NCBI GenBank assembly: GCA_045659745.1
Contig: JAZRCL010000045.1
Location: 1 to 13,112, forward strand
From: SVTX01 sp045659745
GTDB taxonomy: Bacteria > Bacillota > Clostridia > Oscillospirales > CAG-272
Length of the DNA stretch: 13,112 bases
Direction of reading: 5' to 3'
How positions within the stretch are numbered: position 1 is the stretch's first letter; every line of letters begins with the position of its first letter. The notes below the pieces were generated by a model. It was not told where the DNA came from and searched no databases. It saw only the letters and a program-made list of their open reading frames with translations. The translations under genes were made by a program, and so were the position numbers. This document shows positions 1-6,316 of the stretch, piece after piece.

Positions 1-72
1 AAATCATCAAAAATAAAAAGTTGGACACATCATTTTATGGGTTTTCCTTAGTGATGTGTCCAATTTGTTTTT
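1..72 (+). repeat. Composite repeat copy A (right part only)
   Basis: A 12-bp perfect inverted repeat, TTGGACACATCA at 21-32 and TGATGTGTCCAA at 52-63, has a 19-nt loop, an A-rich 5' flank and a T-rich 3' flank. The same hairpin recurs in the same orientation at 3426-3468, 4706-4747 and 12009-12045. The A and T tracts on either side would let it act as an intrinsic terminator in both directions. The left half of the unit (coding tail and palindromes) would lie before the window start. Confidence 0.85.
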
Positions 73-96
73 ATATAACAGCGGGAGGATTTTATA

Positions 97-389
97 ATGA
101 AAAAGCTGAAAATGACAGTAGGGAAATTGACCTTTGAGGAAGGCTGCAACAAGTATCTAGAATATTGCAGGCAGAGGAATTTACGAGATGGAACAATAAG
201 GCATTATCGGCAGAGTTATTTGCATTTCTATACCGCCGTACCTTCGCCAAGCAGTGGATTCTAAACGGCGGCAACGTTGTGTCCCTCTCGAAGCTATTAG
301 GTCATAGTAGCCTTGATATTACCCAGAACTATATTCATTTAGGTACCGGGTATAGGATACAGACTTTACTACATTATGCAGTAAAATAA
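97..389 (+). pseudogene. Tyrosine recombinase/integrase, internally deleted and frameshifted (copy A)
   Basis: The gene starts at ATG 97 behind GGGAGG and encodes an N-terminal phage-integrase (SAM-like) core-binding segment, with residues such as EEGCNKYLEYC and GTIRHYRQSY. That frame ends at TAA 262-264 (55 aa). From about 231 the next frame reads as the C-terminal catalytic end of a tyrosine recombinase: YRRTFAKQWILNGGNV, then LLGHSSLDITQNYIHL with the presumed nucleophile Tyr in NYIHL. Some 200 or more central residues are missing, and after YIHL the sequence diverges to an unrelated tail ending at 389. The protein cannot be active. A second remnant at 4780-5114 shows the same internal junction. 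Confidence 0.85.
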
Positions 390-408
390 ATCTTCATAAG
401 CAAAGCAA

Positions 409-440
409 AAGAGCGACCTTATGGTCGCTCTTTGGCTTTA
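409..440. terminator. Bidirectional intrinsic terminator
   Basis: The stem AGAGCGACC (410-418) pairs perfectly with GGTCGCTCT (423-431) around a TTAT loop, with A-rich sequence before and T-rich sequence after it. It lies between the end of the recombinase remnant (389) and the stop of the minus-strand lipoprotein gene (502), so it probably ends transcription from both sides. Confidence 0.75.
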
Positions 441-501
441 TGTTATTATATTTTTCAATTCATATAACGCGGGTAACGCGTGTTGCGTTTTTTATTCACG
501 C

Positions 502-2616
502 TTATCCTTTGAAGTCGGAAAGAGCATTATTATACGCGGTCTCAACCTGCTTGTAATTTAAAGCATCTGCGTATATTTTTACGTCAACAAGCGCAAAGTT
601 GGTGGTCTGAAAATCGTCTCCCTTTCCGCTGTTTGCAATATCCGCGCCAAAGCAGAACGCAGTAGCTATATCTGCATTTTTCGACACTTTAAGCTTACCG
701 TCTTGAACTCCACTTGCTACAAGCTCACCGTTCACGTACATTGCCGTATAGGTCTTATTAACAGAAGCGTTATAAAGCACGGTACATGCGACGTGATTAA
801 GCTCTGTTTTGGAAACAGCCGTACTGCTGCTCGCATTTATATCACCCGAGTCTATGTATGTATAGAAATACGGATTTCCTCCAGACTCTGCAAGTCCCCA
901 GCCCGCCTTCTGCGTTCCGCACACTATTCCCTGCTTACCCGAGGGCGCGTAATTTACATATAGCGCCTCAACCGTAAATCCGGTTGTACTATTGTAGAAA
1001 TTCGTGATAGTCGATGCGTTGTAATCCTTAAACCTCAAGGTAGCGTGCTGGCCCTTTGCGCGCACTCTGAACGCGCTTACGGTCTTCGTGACTCCGCCAA
1101 AGGTTACCGACGTATTCACAATAGATGCGCCACTCATATCCACCGTAAATTTATTATTAGTGTCTGATATTACCCCGTCAGCAAACTCGAAATCGGTATA
1201 TACGCTCGGCAATACCGACGACAGCTCGTGTTCGCCGTCACCTACCGTCGCGTCGCAGGATATTTTTTCACTCTCCGCGCCCCAAGAATCAACCGCAACG
1301 ACCTCTATGTTGTAGCGTCCCTCCTCGGTTATATCCAGCGGGAATACGAGCTCCTTTGCCATATCCGAGGGCTTTGCGTGACGGTAAAAGTCGGAAAGGA
1401 AGTTAAAAGTATTACTATGCCCCGTGTTTATATTTTTGACAACTACTCTGTAATGATGAACAAGGTCATCGTCGCTCGCGGCAGGAACCCTCAGCTTTGC
1501 TTCGGTTATTACACCCGTCTCGGAAACCACGGCGGCGGAAAACTCGGGCGTACCTTCAAGAACAGGACTTTGATTTGTCTTATCTCTGCCCTTCGTATAT
1601 TTCGCAAGATGCGAATTGTCCGCGGTGGGCGCAGAAAGCTCCCACGGCGACTTAAAGGTCGTGTTATTGGAAAAATCCATTCTCGTTATGCGGACGTTTC
1701 CGTTTGCATCCATTTGAACAAGAAGTCCTGAGGACACGCTGTACGCATCCTTTGGAACGGTGGCGCTTGCCATGTTGCTGTATCCTCTCTCAATAGCGAG
1801 ATAACGCACGGAGCCGCATCCCACCGAGGTAAACTCGGTCTGCATTATGCTTCTCTCGTCGTTTATAGGAAAATGAAGATGGCCGCCAAACGTCATAACC
1901 TGCGGATATTTTGCAAGCGTGCTTGTAAGATGCGTAGTATACCAGCAACCGCCGGAAAGCGTGCTTCCGTAGCAGGTGTCGTAGGGCATGGGGTGAGTGA
2001 ACAAAAAGACGTAGGCGCTCGGATCTTCAGCCGTTATTTTGGCAAGCGTCTCGTCAAGCCACCTCCTTACAGACGCATCGTAAGGACAGTCGTTGGAATA
2101 TGACACGGGCTCGATAAATATAAAATGCGCGCCGTTCACAACGCAATGCCGAGCCCCTTTTGAGAGCATGGATCTGTCAACGTCATTTTGAGTATGTGCT
2201 TCTCCCAAAGTCGAAATATATCCGGACAGCTTTCCTGTATTGTTGCGGATATCGTGATTACCGGGGGTCAGCATAAGGTTTTTTACGCCCATATTGTTAA
2301 CTATGGCAGCAAAATCGTTCACCTCCGTCTCGGTGCCATTTTGAGTCATATCTCCCGCTATCGCTATCGCATCAAGTCCATCAATATCGTGCTTTGCCGC
2401 CTGAGCTCTCAGCTGAGCAACAGCCGCACGGAATTTGTTCTCCGAATCAGAATTTCTTCCTGTAATATGTACATCTGAAATCGCTCCAAACGAAAGAACA
2501 ACGTTATTTTCGTCAAAAGTACTCATAGAGCCTTCCTCTCTATTTTTGTTGCATGATGCCGCAAAAGGAACAAGCATCAGCACAACCAAAATCAATGAGA
2601 TAATTCTTTTTAACAT
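502..2616 (-). CDS. Calcineurin-like metallophosphoesterase lipoprotein with LamG-like C-terminus
   Basis: A 704-aa exported protein. Residues 1-21 form a lipoprotein signal (KR, hydrophobic run, FAASC) with Cys22 as the likely lipidated residue; Ala at -3 makes the lipobox slightly atypical. The metallophosphoesterase domain (about 41-270) has the whole metal-binding set: D48-x-H50, G88-D89, G119-NHD, H208 and G245-H-x-H248. Around 350-455 is a beta-sandwich/Fn3-like linker. About 475-700 resembles a LamG/concanavalin-like fold, perhaps for carbohydrate or surface binding. Phosphodiester or phosphomonoester hydrolysis at the cell surface is inferred from the family; the substrate is unknown. 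AGGGGGT lies 6 nt before the ATG. The upstream GH30 fragment ends 20 nt away, so the two were probably co-transcribed. Confidence 0.88.
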   Translation of the reverse strand: MLKRIISLILVVLMLVPFAASCNKNREEGSMSTFDENNVVLSFGAISDVHITGRNSDSENKFRAAVAQLRAQAAKHDIDGLDAIAIAGDMTQNGTETEVNDFAAIVNNMGVKNLMLTPGNHDIRNNTGKLSGYISTLGEAHTQNDVDRSMLSKGARHCVVNGAHFIFIEPVSYSNDCPYDASVRRWLDETLAKITAEDPSAYVFLFTHPMPYDTCYGSTLSGGCWYTTHLTSTLAKYPQVMTFGGHLHFPINDERSIMQTEFTSVGCGSVRYLAIERGYSNMASATVPKDAYSVSSGLLVQMDANGNVRITRMDFSNNTTFKSPWELSAPTADNSHLAKYTKGRDKTNQSPVLEGTPEFSAAVVSETGVITEAKLRVPAASDDDLVHHYRVVVKNINTGHSNTFNFLSDFYRHAKPSDMAKELVFPLDITEEGRYNIEVVAVDSWGAESEKISCDATVGDGEHELSSVLPSVYTDFEFADGVISDTNNKFTVDMSGASIVNTSVTFGGVTKTVSAFRVRAKGQHATLRFKDYNASTITNFYNSTTGFTVEALYVNYAPSGKQGIVCGTQKAGWGLAESGGNPYFYTYIDSGDINASSSTAVSKTELNHVACTVLYNASVNKTYTAMYVNGELVASGVQDGKLKVSKNADIATAFCFGADIANSGKGDDFQTTNFALVDVKIYADALNYKQVETAYNNALSDFKG

Positions 2617-2636
2617 TTTTTACCCCCTTATTAAAT

Positions 2637-2948
2637 TCACTCTTCTGCGATCAAGGTCGCAATGCTGTCTGCGCGCATTTCCACGTACCAAAGCTTGCCG
2701 TTCAATGTGATTTGAGACTGCAGCGGCGCGTCGTTCGGGTTGATCAGCACGGCAATCTTTTTGCCGTCGTGATTGTCGATGACAAAGCCCTCTATGGGGT
2801 GCGCAAATTGAGGGTATTTACCGATGCATTGGCCAAAGCGGTCGGTTACCGAAACGCTGTATATATCGGATGCAGAGGTCACGTAGGGTGCGATGTGGCG
2901 AAACGCCTTGTACTGGCCGCTGTAGCTGAGCTCGCCCGTTGGGCTGTT
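2637..2948 (-). pseudogene. C-terminal fragment of a GH30-like glycosidase
   Basis: About 103 codons read as the end of a glycoside hydrolase: SYSGQYKAFRHIAPYV, then EGFVIDNHDGKKIAVLINP, WYVEMRADSIATLI and a stop at 2637-2639. The pattern resembles the C-terminal beta-sandwich of GH30 (glucosylceramidase/xylanase type), where the chain runs on from the catalytic barrel. This is recalled family resemblance, not a search result. No catalytic barrel is present: upstream of about 2948 the frame enters a hairpin-rich spacer and a promoter, so the 5' part has been lost. The fragment is more GC-rich than the lipoprotein gene 20 nt downstream. An unfamiliar beta-domain protein is the alternative. Confidence 0.55.
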
Positions 2949-3060
2949 TCGCGTAATAAGCCCGCCGCAAAGGCAAGCAGGGCGTGAAGCCCTATAGTCG
3001 AAAGGTGGTGTCGGAGGACAAAAGCTGTGAGGTCTTTCCCGACACACGAGCCCTTTTTTA
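2949..3060. other. GC-rich, hairpin-rich spacer (possible structured RNA or leader)
   Basis: This segment between the promoter at 3081-3110 and the GH30 fragment holds several inverted repeats: GTGTCGG (3008-3014) with CCGACAC (3039-3045), and GGGC-GTGAA-GCCC near 2981-2993. On the plus strand it ends in a run of T (3053-3059). Its minus-strand frame is open but looks non-coding (many Cys, Pro and Arg). It could be a transcribed leader, a small RNA or a dispersed repeat. Confidence 0.35.
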
Positions 3061-3080
3061 TCGTTTAAAAACCATTCTTT

Positions 3081-3110
3081 ATTATAGCACACGTTTTGGG
3101 GAGCTGTCAA
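3081..3110 (-). promoter_or_regulatory. Consensus sigma70-type promoter
   Basis: On the minus strand, TTGACA (3110-3105) and TATAAT (3086-3081) match consensus exactly, with an 18-nt spacer and TGC just before the -10. Transcription would start near 3074 and run through the hairpin spacer and the GH30 fragment into the metallophosphoesterase gene, for which it is the best promoter in view. Confidence 0.75.
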
Positions 3111-3118
3111 TAGAATAG

Positions 3119-3286
3119 ATGAAAGCCCGGGCTTTTTCGAAAATTGGGGTCAAGTTGGAAATCAATTTACCTCGTTTATATATTATGGCTGAAAAAGGAA
3201 GAGAATTATGGTATGATGAGATTGCAAACGCCATTCAAGCGGGATGGAATGACGAATAGTGTACCGTCGAGGAGAGCTACAAGTAA
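3119..3286 (+). pseudogene. Unidentified 3' coding remnant leading into composite repeat B
   Basis: An open frame from ATG 3119 reads for 46 codons, including LPRLYIMAEKGRELWYDE and IANAIQAGWNDE, to TAG 3257-3259. In the same frame it continues CTVEESYK to TAA 3284-3286. The composition looks like real protein, but there is no well-placed ribosome binding site and I do not recognise the family. It is probably the C-terminal end of a lost gene with a late nonsense mutation. The EESYK-stop tail is shared with the other composite repeat copies. Confidence 0.4.
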
Positions 3287-3478
3287 TCCTTGATTTTCAA
3301 GGATTTTTGAACGATTCGTAGGGGCGTAGGTCCTCGCTTTAGGCGAGGACGAAGGTCGCCTGCGGGCGTTCGTCCCCCTCGGCAACGCCGAGGGGCATCG
3401 CCCCTACAAAATTACAATAAAAAAGTCGGACACATCATTTTAAGGGTTTTCCTTAGTGATGTGTCCGATTTGTTTTTA
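3266..3478 (+). repeat. Composite repeat copy B
   Basis: In order: a coding tail VEESYK-stop (3266-3286); an intrinsic terminator, ATCCTTGA/TCAAGGAT with T-tract (3286-3308); a GC-rich palindrome block closed by GTAGGGGCG (3318-3326) and CGCCCCTAC (3399-3407), with inner hairpins GTCCTCGC/GCGAGGAC (3330-3350) and CCCCTCGGC/GCCGAGGGG (3375-3395); an A-rich link; and the hairpin TCGGACACATCA/TGATGTGTCCGA (3426-3468) with T-tract. The second base pair is C-G here, against T-A in copies A and C. This copy is followed by the barnase/barstar pair instead of a recombinase remnant. Confidence 0.85.
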
Positions 3479-3521
3479 TCAAAAGATTTCTCCAAAGAGG
3501 GCAAAAGTTATTCAAACGTGG

Positions 3522-3551
3522 TTGACGACAAAACAGGGAATATGTGATAAA
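3522..3551 (+). promoter_or_regulatory. Candidate promoter for the RNase/inhibitor pair
   Basis: TTGACG (3522-3527) and GATAAA (3546-3551) are 18 nt apart, with an extended TG before the -10. This would give a leader of about 58 nt that contains the AAAGGAG ribosome binding site. A second match, TTGATT-17-TATAAT (3574-3602), is closer to consensus but would start transcription at about 3609, inside the ribosome binding site. Confidence 0.45.
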
Positions 3552-3615
3552 ATGCTATTAAGTCAATTATGGATTGATTTATTTGTAAATTTACAGTATA
3601 ATGAAAGGAGAAAAA

Positions 3616-4191
3616 ATGAGCGAGAAAAATATAATTGATACAATCATAAACAATCTGCTTCAAGACAAAGAATTGTGTGGCGGTAGCACAAATTGGGCGA
3701 ATTGGATGTCAAAATCAACTTTATTTACTTGTTTGTATTGCGCCCAACAGCATGGAAAAATAATTGATATTTCGATGCTCAAAAACAAAACAGAAGTAAA
3801 TGCACACGAACGCTGCCAATGTGAATATGTTCCTATGCGAATTAAAATAGCGGGAACAGCTACCAACCAAGGCATAAATGGTGTAGACGTGCATTTAATA
3901 AAGTATTGGAGATTGCCAAATTATTATGTAACTAAAGAAACCGCTAAAACCGCAGGGTGGGTAAGTTGGAGAGGCAACTTAGACGATGTATTGCCTATGA
4001 GCATGATAGGCGGAAATATCTATAAGAATAAAGATGGCAAATTGCCTCAGATAAGTGGACGCATTTGGTATGAAGCGGACATAAATTATGACGGAGGTTT
4101 TAGAAGTCGCCAGAGAATACTGTACTCAAATGATGGATTGATTTTTGTGAGTTATGATCACTATCAAACCTTTTATGAAATAACACATTAA
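3616..4191 (+). CDS. Barnase-family ribonuclease toxin with short MuF-like N-terminal segment
   Basis: A 191-aa protein whose last ~95 residues follow barnase closely: YVTKETAKTAGWVS, GNLDDV, SMIGGNIYKNKDGKLP, RIWYEADINY, RILYSNDGLI, DHYQTF. The residues matching barnase K27, E73, R83, R87 and H102 are all present (K107, E153, R163, R167, H182), so cleavage of single-stranded RNA is expected. The N-terminal part has C39-x2-C42, then H64-x2-C67-x-C69, like the cysteine/histidine end of phage Mu F-type minor head domains that carry polymorphic toxins; this is a resemblance only. No signal peptide is seen. ATG 3616 is chosen because AAAGGAG lies 5 nt upstream; ATG 3601 has no such site. The inhibitor gene follows 10 nt later. 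Confidence 0.9.
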   Translation: MSEKNIIDTIINNLLQDKELCGGSTNWANWMSKSTLFTCLYCAQQHGKIIDISMLKNKTEVNAHERCQCEYVPMRIKIAGTATNQGINGVDVHLIKYWRLPNYYVTKETAKTAGWVSWRGNLDDVLPMSMIGGNIYKNKDGKLPQISGRIWYEADINYDGGFRSRQRILYSNDGLIFVSYDHYQTFYEITH

Positions 4192-4201
4192 GGAGAAGGA
4201 T

Positions 4202-4528
4202 ATGTACGAATTTAAAGAATTATATACGATAGATTTTTCGAACGTTACATACTATATGGAGGTGCACCCCATCATTCAAAGGGCGCTGGATTTTCCCGAT
4301 TATTACGGCGGAAGCTTGGATGCGTTGTGGGATTGTCTGACTGATATGGTGGGAAGACCCGTGCACATTGAAATTGTTGGTTTGGAAGTGATTGAAAGAA
4401 AATTTGGCGACTATGCAAAAAAGCTTGTTGATACATTTAGGGAATTTAAGCATTACGATAATGATAAATACTCTCATGAAATACAAATAGAAATTGTGGG
4501 CGGTAATACAAGGGTGCCGTTGCGATAA
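4202..4528 (+). CDS. Barstar-family ribonuclease inhibitor (immunity protein)
   Basis: A 108-aa acidic protein of the barstar fold. FPDYYGGSLDALWDCL aligns with the barstar segment that plugs the barnase active site: Y34, D40, W43 and D44 match barstar Y29, D35, W38 and D39, and E81 in TFREFK matches E76. It should bind and block the RNase encoded just upstream and so protect the producing cell. The gene starts 10 nt after the toxin stop behind AAGGAGA, so the two are surely co-transcribed. The C-terminal strand (IQIEIVGG) is followed by a short extra tail. Composite repeat copy C begins about 40 nt downstream. Confidence 0.92.
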   Translation: MYEFKELYTIDFSNVTYYMEVHPIIQRALDFPDYYGGSLDALWDCLTDMVGRPVHIEIVGLEVIERKFGDYAKKLVDTFREFKHYDNDKYSHEIQIEIVGGNTRVPLR

Positions 4529-4570
4529 TATAGGCAACCTCCCTATGCCAAATGACACGTTGCGCTTGGG

Positions 4571-4757
4571 GTTGAGGAGCGCTGCAAGTAATCCTTGATT
4601 TCAAGGCTTTTTGAACGATTCGTAGGGACGAAGGTCGCCCGCGGGCGTTCGTCCCCCTCGGCAACGCCGAGGGGCATCGCCCCTACAAAATCACAAATAA
4701 AAAAGTTGGACACATCATTTTAGGGTTTTCCTTAGTGATGTGTCCAATTTGTTTTTA
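4571..4757 (+). repeat. Composite repeat copy C
   Basis: This copy has the same order as copy B: coding tail VEERCK-stop (4571-4591), terminator CCTTG/CAAGG with T-tract (4593-4611), and a palindrome block from GTAGGGACG (4622) to CGCCCCTAC (4686) holding CCCCTCGGC/GCCGAGGGG (4654-4674). It ends with the hairpin TTGGACACATCA/TGATGTGTCCAA (4706-4747) and a T-tract. It lacks the inner GTCCTCGC hairpin of copy B (an indel of about 25 nt), and its outer palindrome arm has one mismatch. It leads directly into a recombinase remnant. Confidence 0.85.
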
Positions 4758-4779
4758 TATCAAAACGGAGGATTTTACA

Positions 4780-5114
4780 ATGAAAAAGCTGAAAATGACA
4801 GTAGGGAAATTGACCTTTGAAGAGGGCTGCAACAAGTATCTTGAATACTGCCGACAGAGGAATTTAAGAGAGGGAACAATAAGACATTATCGGCAGAGTT
4901 ATTTGCATTTCTATACCGCCATACCTTTGCAAAACAATGGATCCTTAACGGCGGTAATGTCGTGGCCCTCTCAAAGCTCCTCGGACATTCAAGCCTTGAT
5001 ATCACACAAAATTATATCCACCTGTTGGTAAGCGATATCTCAAAACAGGTGGAGGAATTTAATGTGCTCGATAAGTTCTATGGGAAGAGGAGAATTGCTA
5101 TGAATAAGGAATAA
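4780..5114 (+). pseudogene. Tyrosine recombinase/integrase, internally deleted and frameshifted (copy C)
   Basis: ATG 4780 follows CGGAGG and opens the same N-terminal segment as copy A (MKKLKMTVGKLTFEEGCNKY, then GTIRHYRQSYLHFY). It then jumps, in the next frame, to the C-terminal catalytic end: FAKQWILNGGNV, LLGHSSLDITQNYIHL and VSDISKQVEEFNVLDKF, finishing at TAA 5112-5114. Here the natural C-terminus is kept, unlike copy A. The central part with the remaining catalytic residues is missing, so it is inactive. Copies A and C differ at many silent sites yet share the deletion junction. Its 3' end abuts a broken minus-strand gene at about 5112. Confidence 0.87.
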
Positions 5115-5440
5115 AAAATCATATCTGCCTATATCGTGCGCCGATTGATTTTTTATATTGTAATGCTCACCGTTAATCGGCTTGTTAATTCCTTTTGTTT
5201 TATACTTCAATTCAATTGGATATCTGTGTCCCTCGTCAAGAACATAGATGTCTACGTGCATATTATCGTCAAAAGGCGGTCAGTACTCAAGACGAATTTT
5301 CGCTTTAGGTAGTATCTTTTGAAGTTCCCACGCCAAAGAAAACTGAAAATCTGCTTCTGAATGAAAAATTTTATGGTTAGATTTTAAATTGTTTATCGCC
5401 AAATCAATATCATTATATTATTTTTTACCATATTTACGCA
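5113..5440 (-). pseudogene. Broken gene, possible PD-(D/E)xK nuclease-like protein
   Basis: On the minus strand a frame reads LKSNHKIFHSEADFQFSLAW, then ELQKILPKAKIRLEY, a TGA stop at 5280-5282, and then PPFDDNMHVDIYVLDEGHRY, PIELKYKT and NQSAHDIGRYDFLF. The D-x-x-V and E-L-K spacing (VDIYVL...PIELKYK) suggests a restriction-endonuclease-like fold, a weak assignment. The gene is inactivated three ways: the in-frame TGA, no in-frame start or ribosome binding site near 5430, and an abrupt loss of similarity at about 5113 where the recombinase remnant begins. The last point suggests insertion of, or recombination with, that element. Confidence 0.5.
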
Positions 5441-5490
5441 ATAGGAACGCCTCACTTTATCGGTGAAACGTTCCTATGTTTTTACTTTAT
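5441..5490 (+). terminator. Hairpin after the aldolase operon
   Basis: ATAGGAACG (5441-5449) pairs with CGTTCCTAT (5469-5477), with an inner TCAC/GTGA extension. The T-rich run (GTTTTTACTTTATTTT) is on the plus-strand side, so it fits best as a terminator for plus-strand transcripts. It lies 10 nt past the aldolase stop and may also weakly end the minus-strand operon, although there it is not followed by a T-tract. Confidence 0.5.
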
Positions 5491-6287
5491 TTTGTAGGAT
5501 CGACCGAGGTCTTATTGGAGCATTTCTCAACTCTTTCGCTAAAGTATTCCGCCAGAGCTCGGACATCGGAGCCAAGATTGATAAACTGATATCCCATACC
5601 TATCAGCTCATCCTGATTAGCAATGCCACCGACGGTGCCTGCCATTTTTCCGTGTTTACGGGCAGTATAGGCGATCTTCTTTTTTGTTTCTTTGATCAAC
5701 GGATGATCAAACTGATTGGGAATACCTGCGCCCTGCGAAAAGTCTGCAGGTCCGAAGAATATCATATCGATTCCGGGCAATGCGCAGATCTCCTCAAGAT
5801 CCTTGAGGGGTTCGGGATCTTCTATTTGAACCACCACAAAGCGCTCCTCGTTTGCCGTTCTCATATATTCATTAGCAGGGACGAGACAGTATTTGCCGTC
5901 TGCGTTTCCTCCGTCGATAGGACGTCTTCCGATCGGATGGAATTTAGTATAATAAACGACCTTCTTAGCTTCCTCGAGACTCATAAGGTGAGGAACCATA
6001 ATTCCGGTAGAGTCTGCTTCAAAGGGGCGGATAAGATCGCTATAGCTTCCTCTTTCAACGCGCGTCAGAACGTCGGCATCATATATCTTGGCAGCGTGAA
6101 CCGTCTGCTCTATTACGCTGAAATTGTTAGGAACGTGCTCAAGATCGATCCATATACAGTCTATTCCGCACATTGCGGCAATTTCCGCAACTCTCGGATC
6201 GGCACAGTTGAGCTTTATCGAGGTTGCTACCTTGCCCTCTCTGATCTTTCTGAGAACACGGCTTTCTCTCATTTTTAAGGTTATCAT
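5487..6287 (-). CDS. HpcH/HpaI-family aldolase (class II, 2-keto-3-deoxy acid type)
   Basis: A 266-aa cytosolic enzyme with the features of the HpcH/HpaI aldolase/citrate-lyase family: DLEH at 48-51 (His51 as catalytic base), R76, the GIMVPH segment at 95-100, the metal ligand E156 in QIEDP and D182 in GPADFS. Length is typical for the family. Members reversibly split 2-keto-3-deoxy sugar acids or similar hydroxy-keto acids into pyruvate and an aldehyde with a divalent metal. Which acid is used here cannot be told. GAGGT lies 8 nt before ATG 6287. It is the last gene of the minus-strand operon, 29 nt after the flavoenzyme gene, and so is placed at the cleavage step. Confidence 0.85.
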   Translation of the reverse strand: MITLKMRESRVLRKIREGKVATSIKLNCADPRVAEIAAMCGIDCIWIDLEHVPNNFSVIEQTVHAAKIYDADVLTRVERGSYSDLIRPFEADSTGIMVPHLMSLEEAKKVVYYTKFHPIGRRPIDGGNADGKYCLVPANEYMRTANEERFVVVQIEDPEPLKDLEEICALPGIDMIFFGPADFSQGAGIPNQFDHPLIKETKKKIAYTARKHGKMAGTVGGIANQDELIGMGYQFINLGSDVRALAEYFSERVEKCSNKTSVDPTK

Positions 6288-6316
6288 AACTTTTTACCTC
6301 TTTTCATTTTAATCGA

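Noticed and set aside
1228..1731. A 167-aa plus-strand open frame
   Set aside because: It is antisense to the metallophosphoesterase gene, with basic, low-pattern sequence typical of a shadow frame.
3301..3410. The GC-rich palindrome block as a riboswitch or other known RNA
   Set aside because: The nested perfect palindromes vary by indel between copies and match no riboswitch layout I know. They fit dispersed intergenic repeats better.
3456..3638. A 60-aa plus-strand frame across repeat B and the toxin leader
   Set aside because: It starts inside the hairpin, runs over the promoters and overlaps the toxin start in another frame. There is no ribosome binding site or similarity.
5463..6278. 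A 271-aa plus-strand open frame
   Set aside because: It is antisense to the aldolase gene, is Cys- and Ser-rich with no recognisable motif, and has no ribosome binding site. The minus-strand frame carries all the catalytic motifs.
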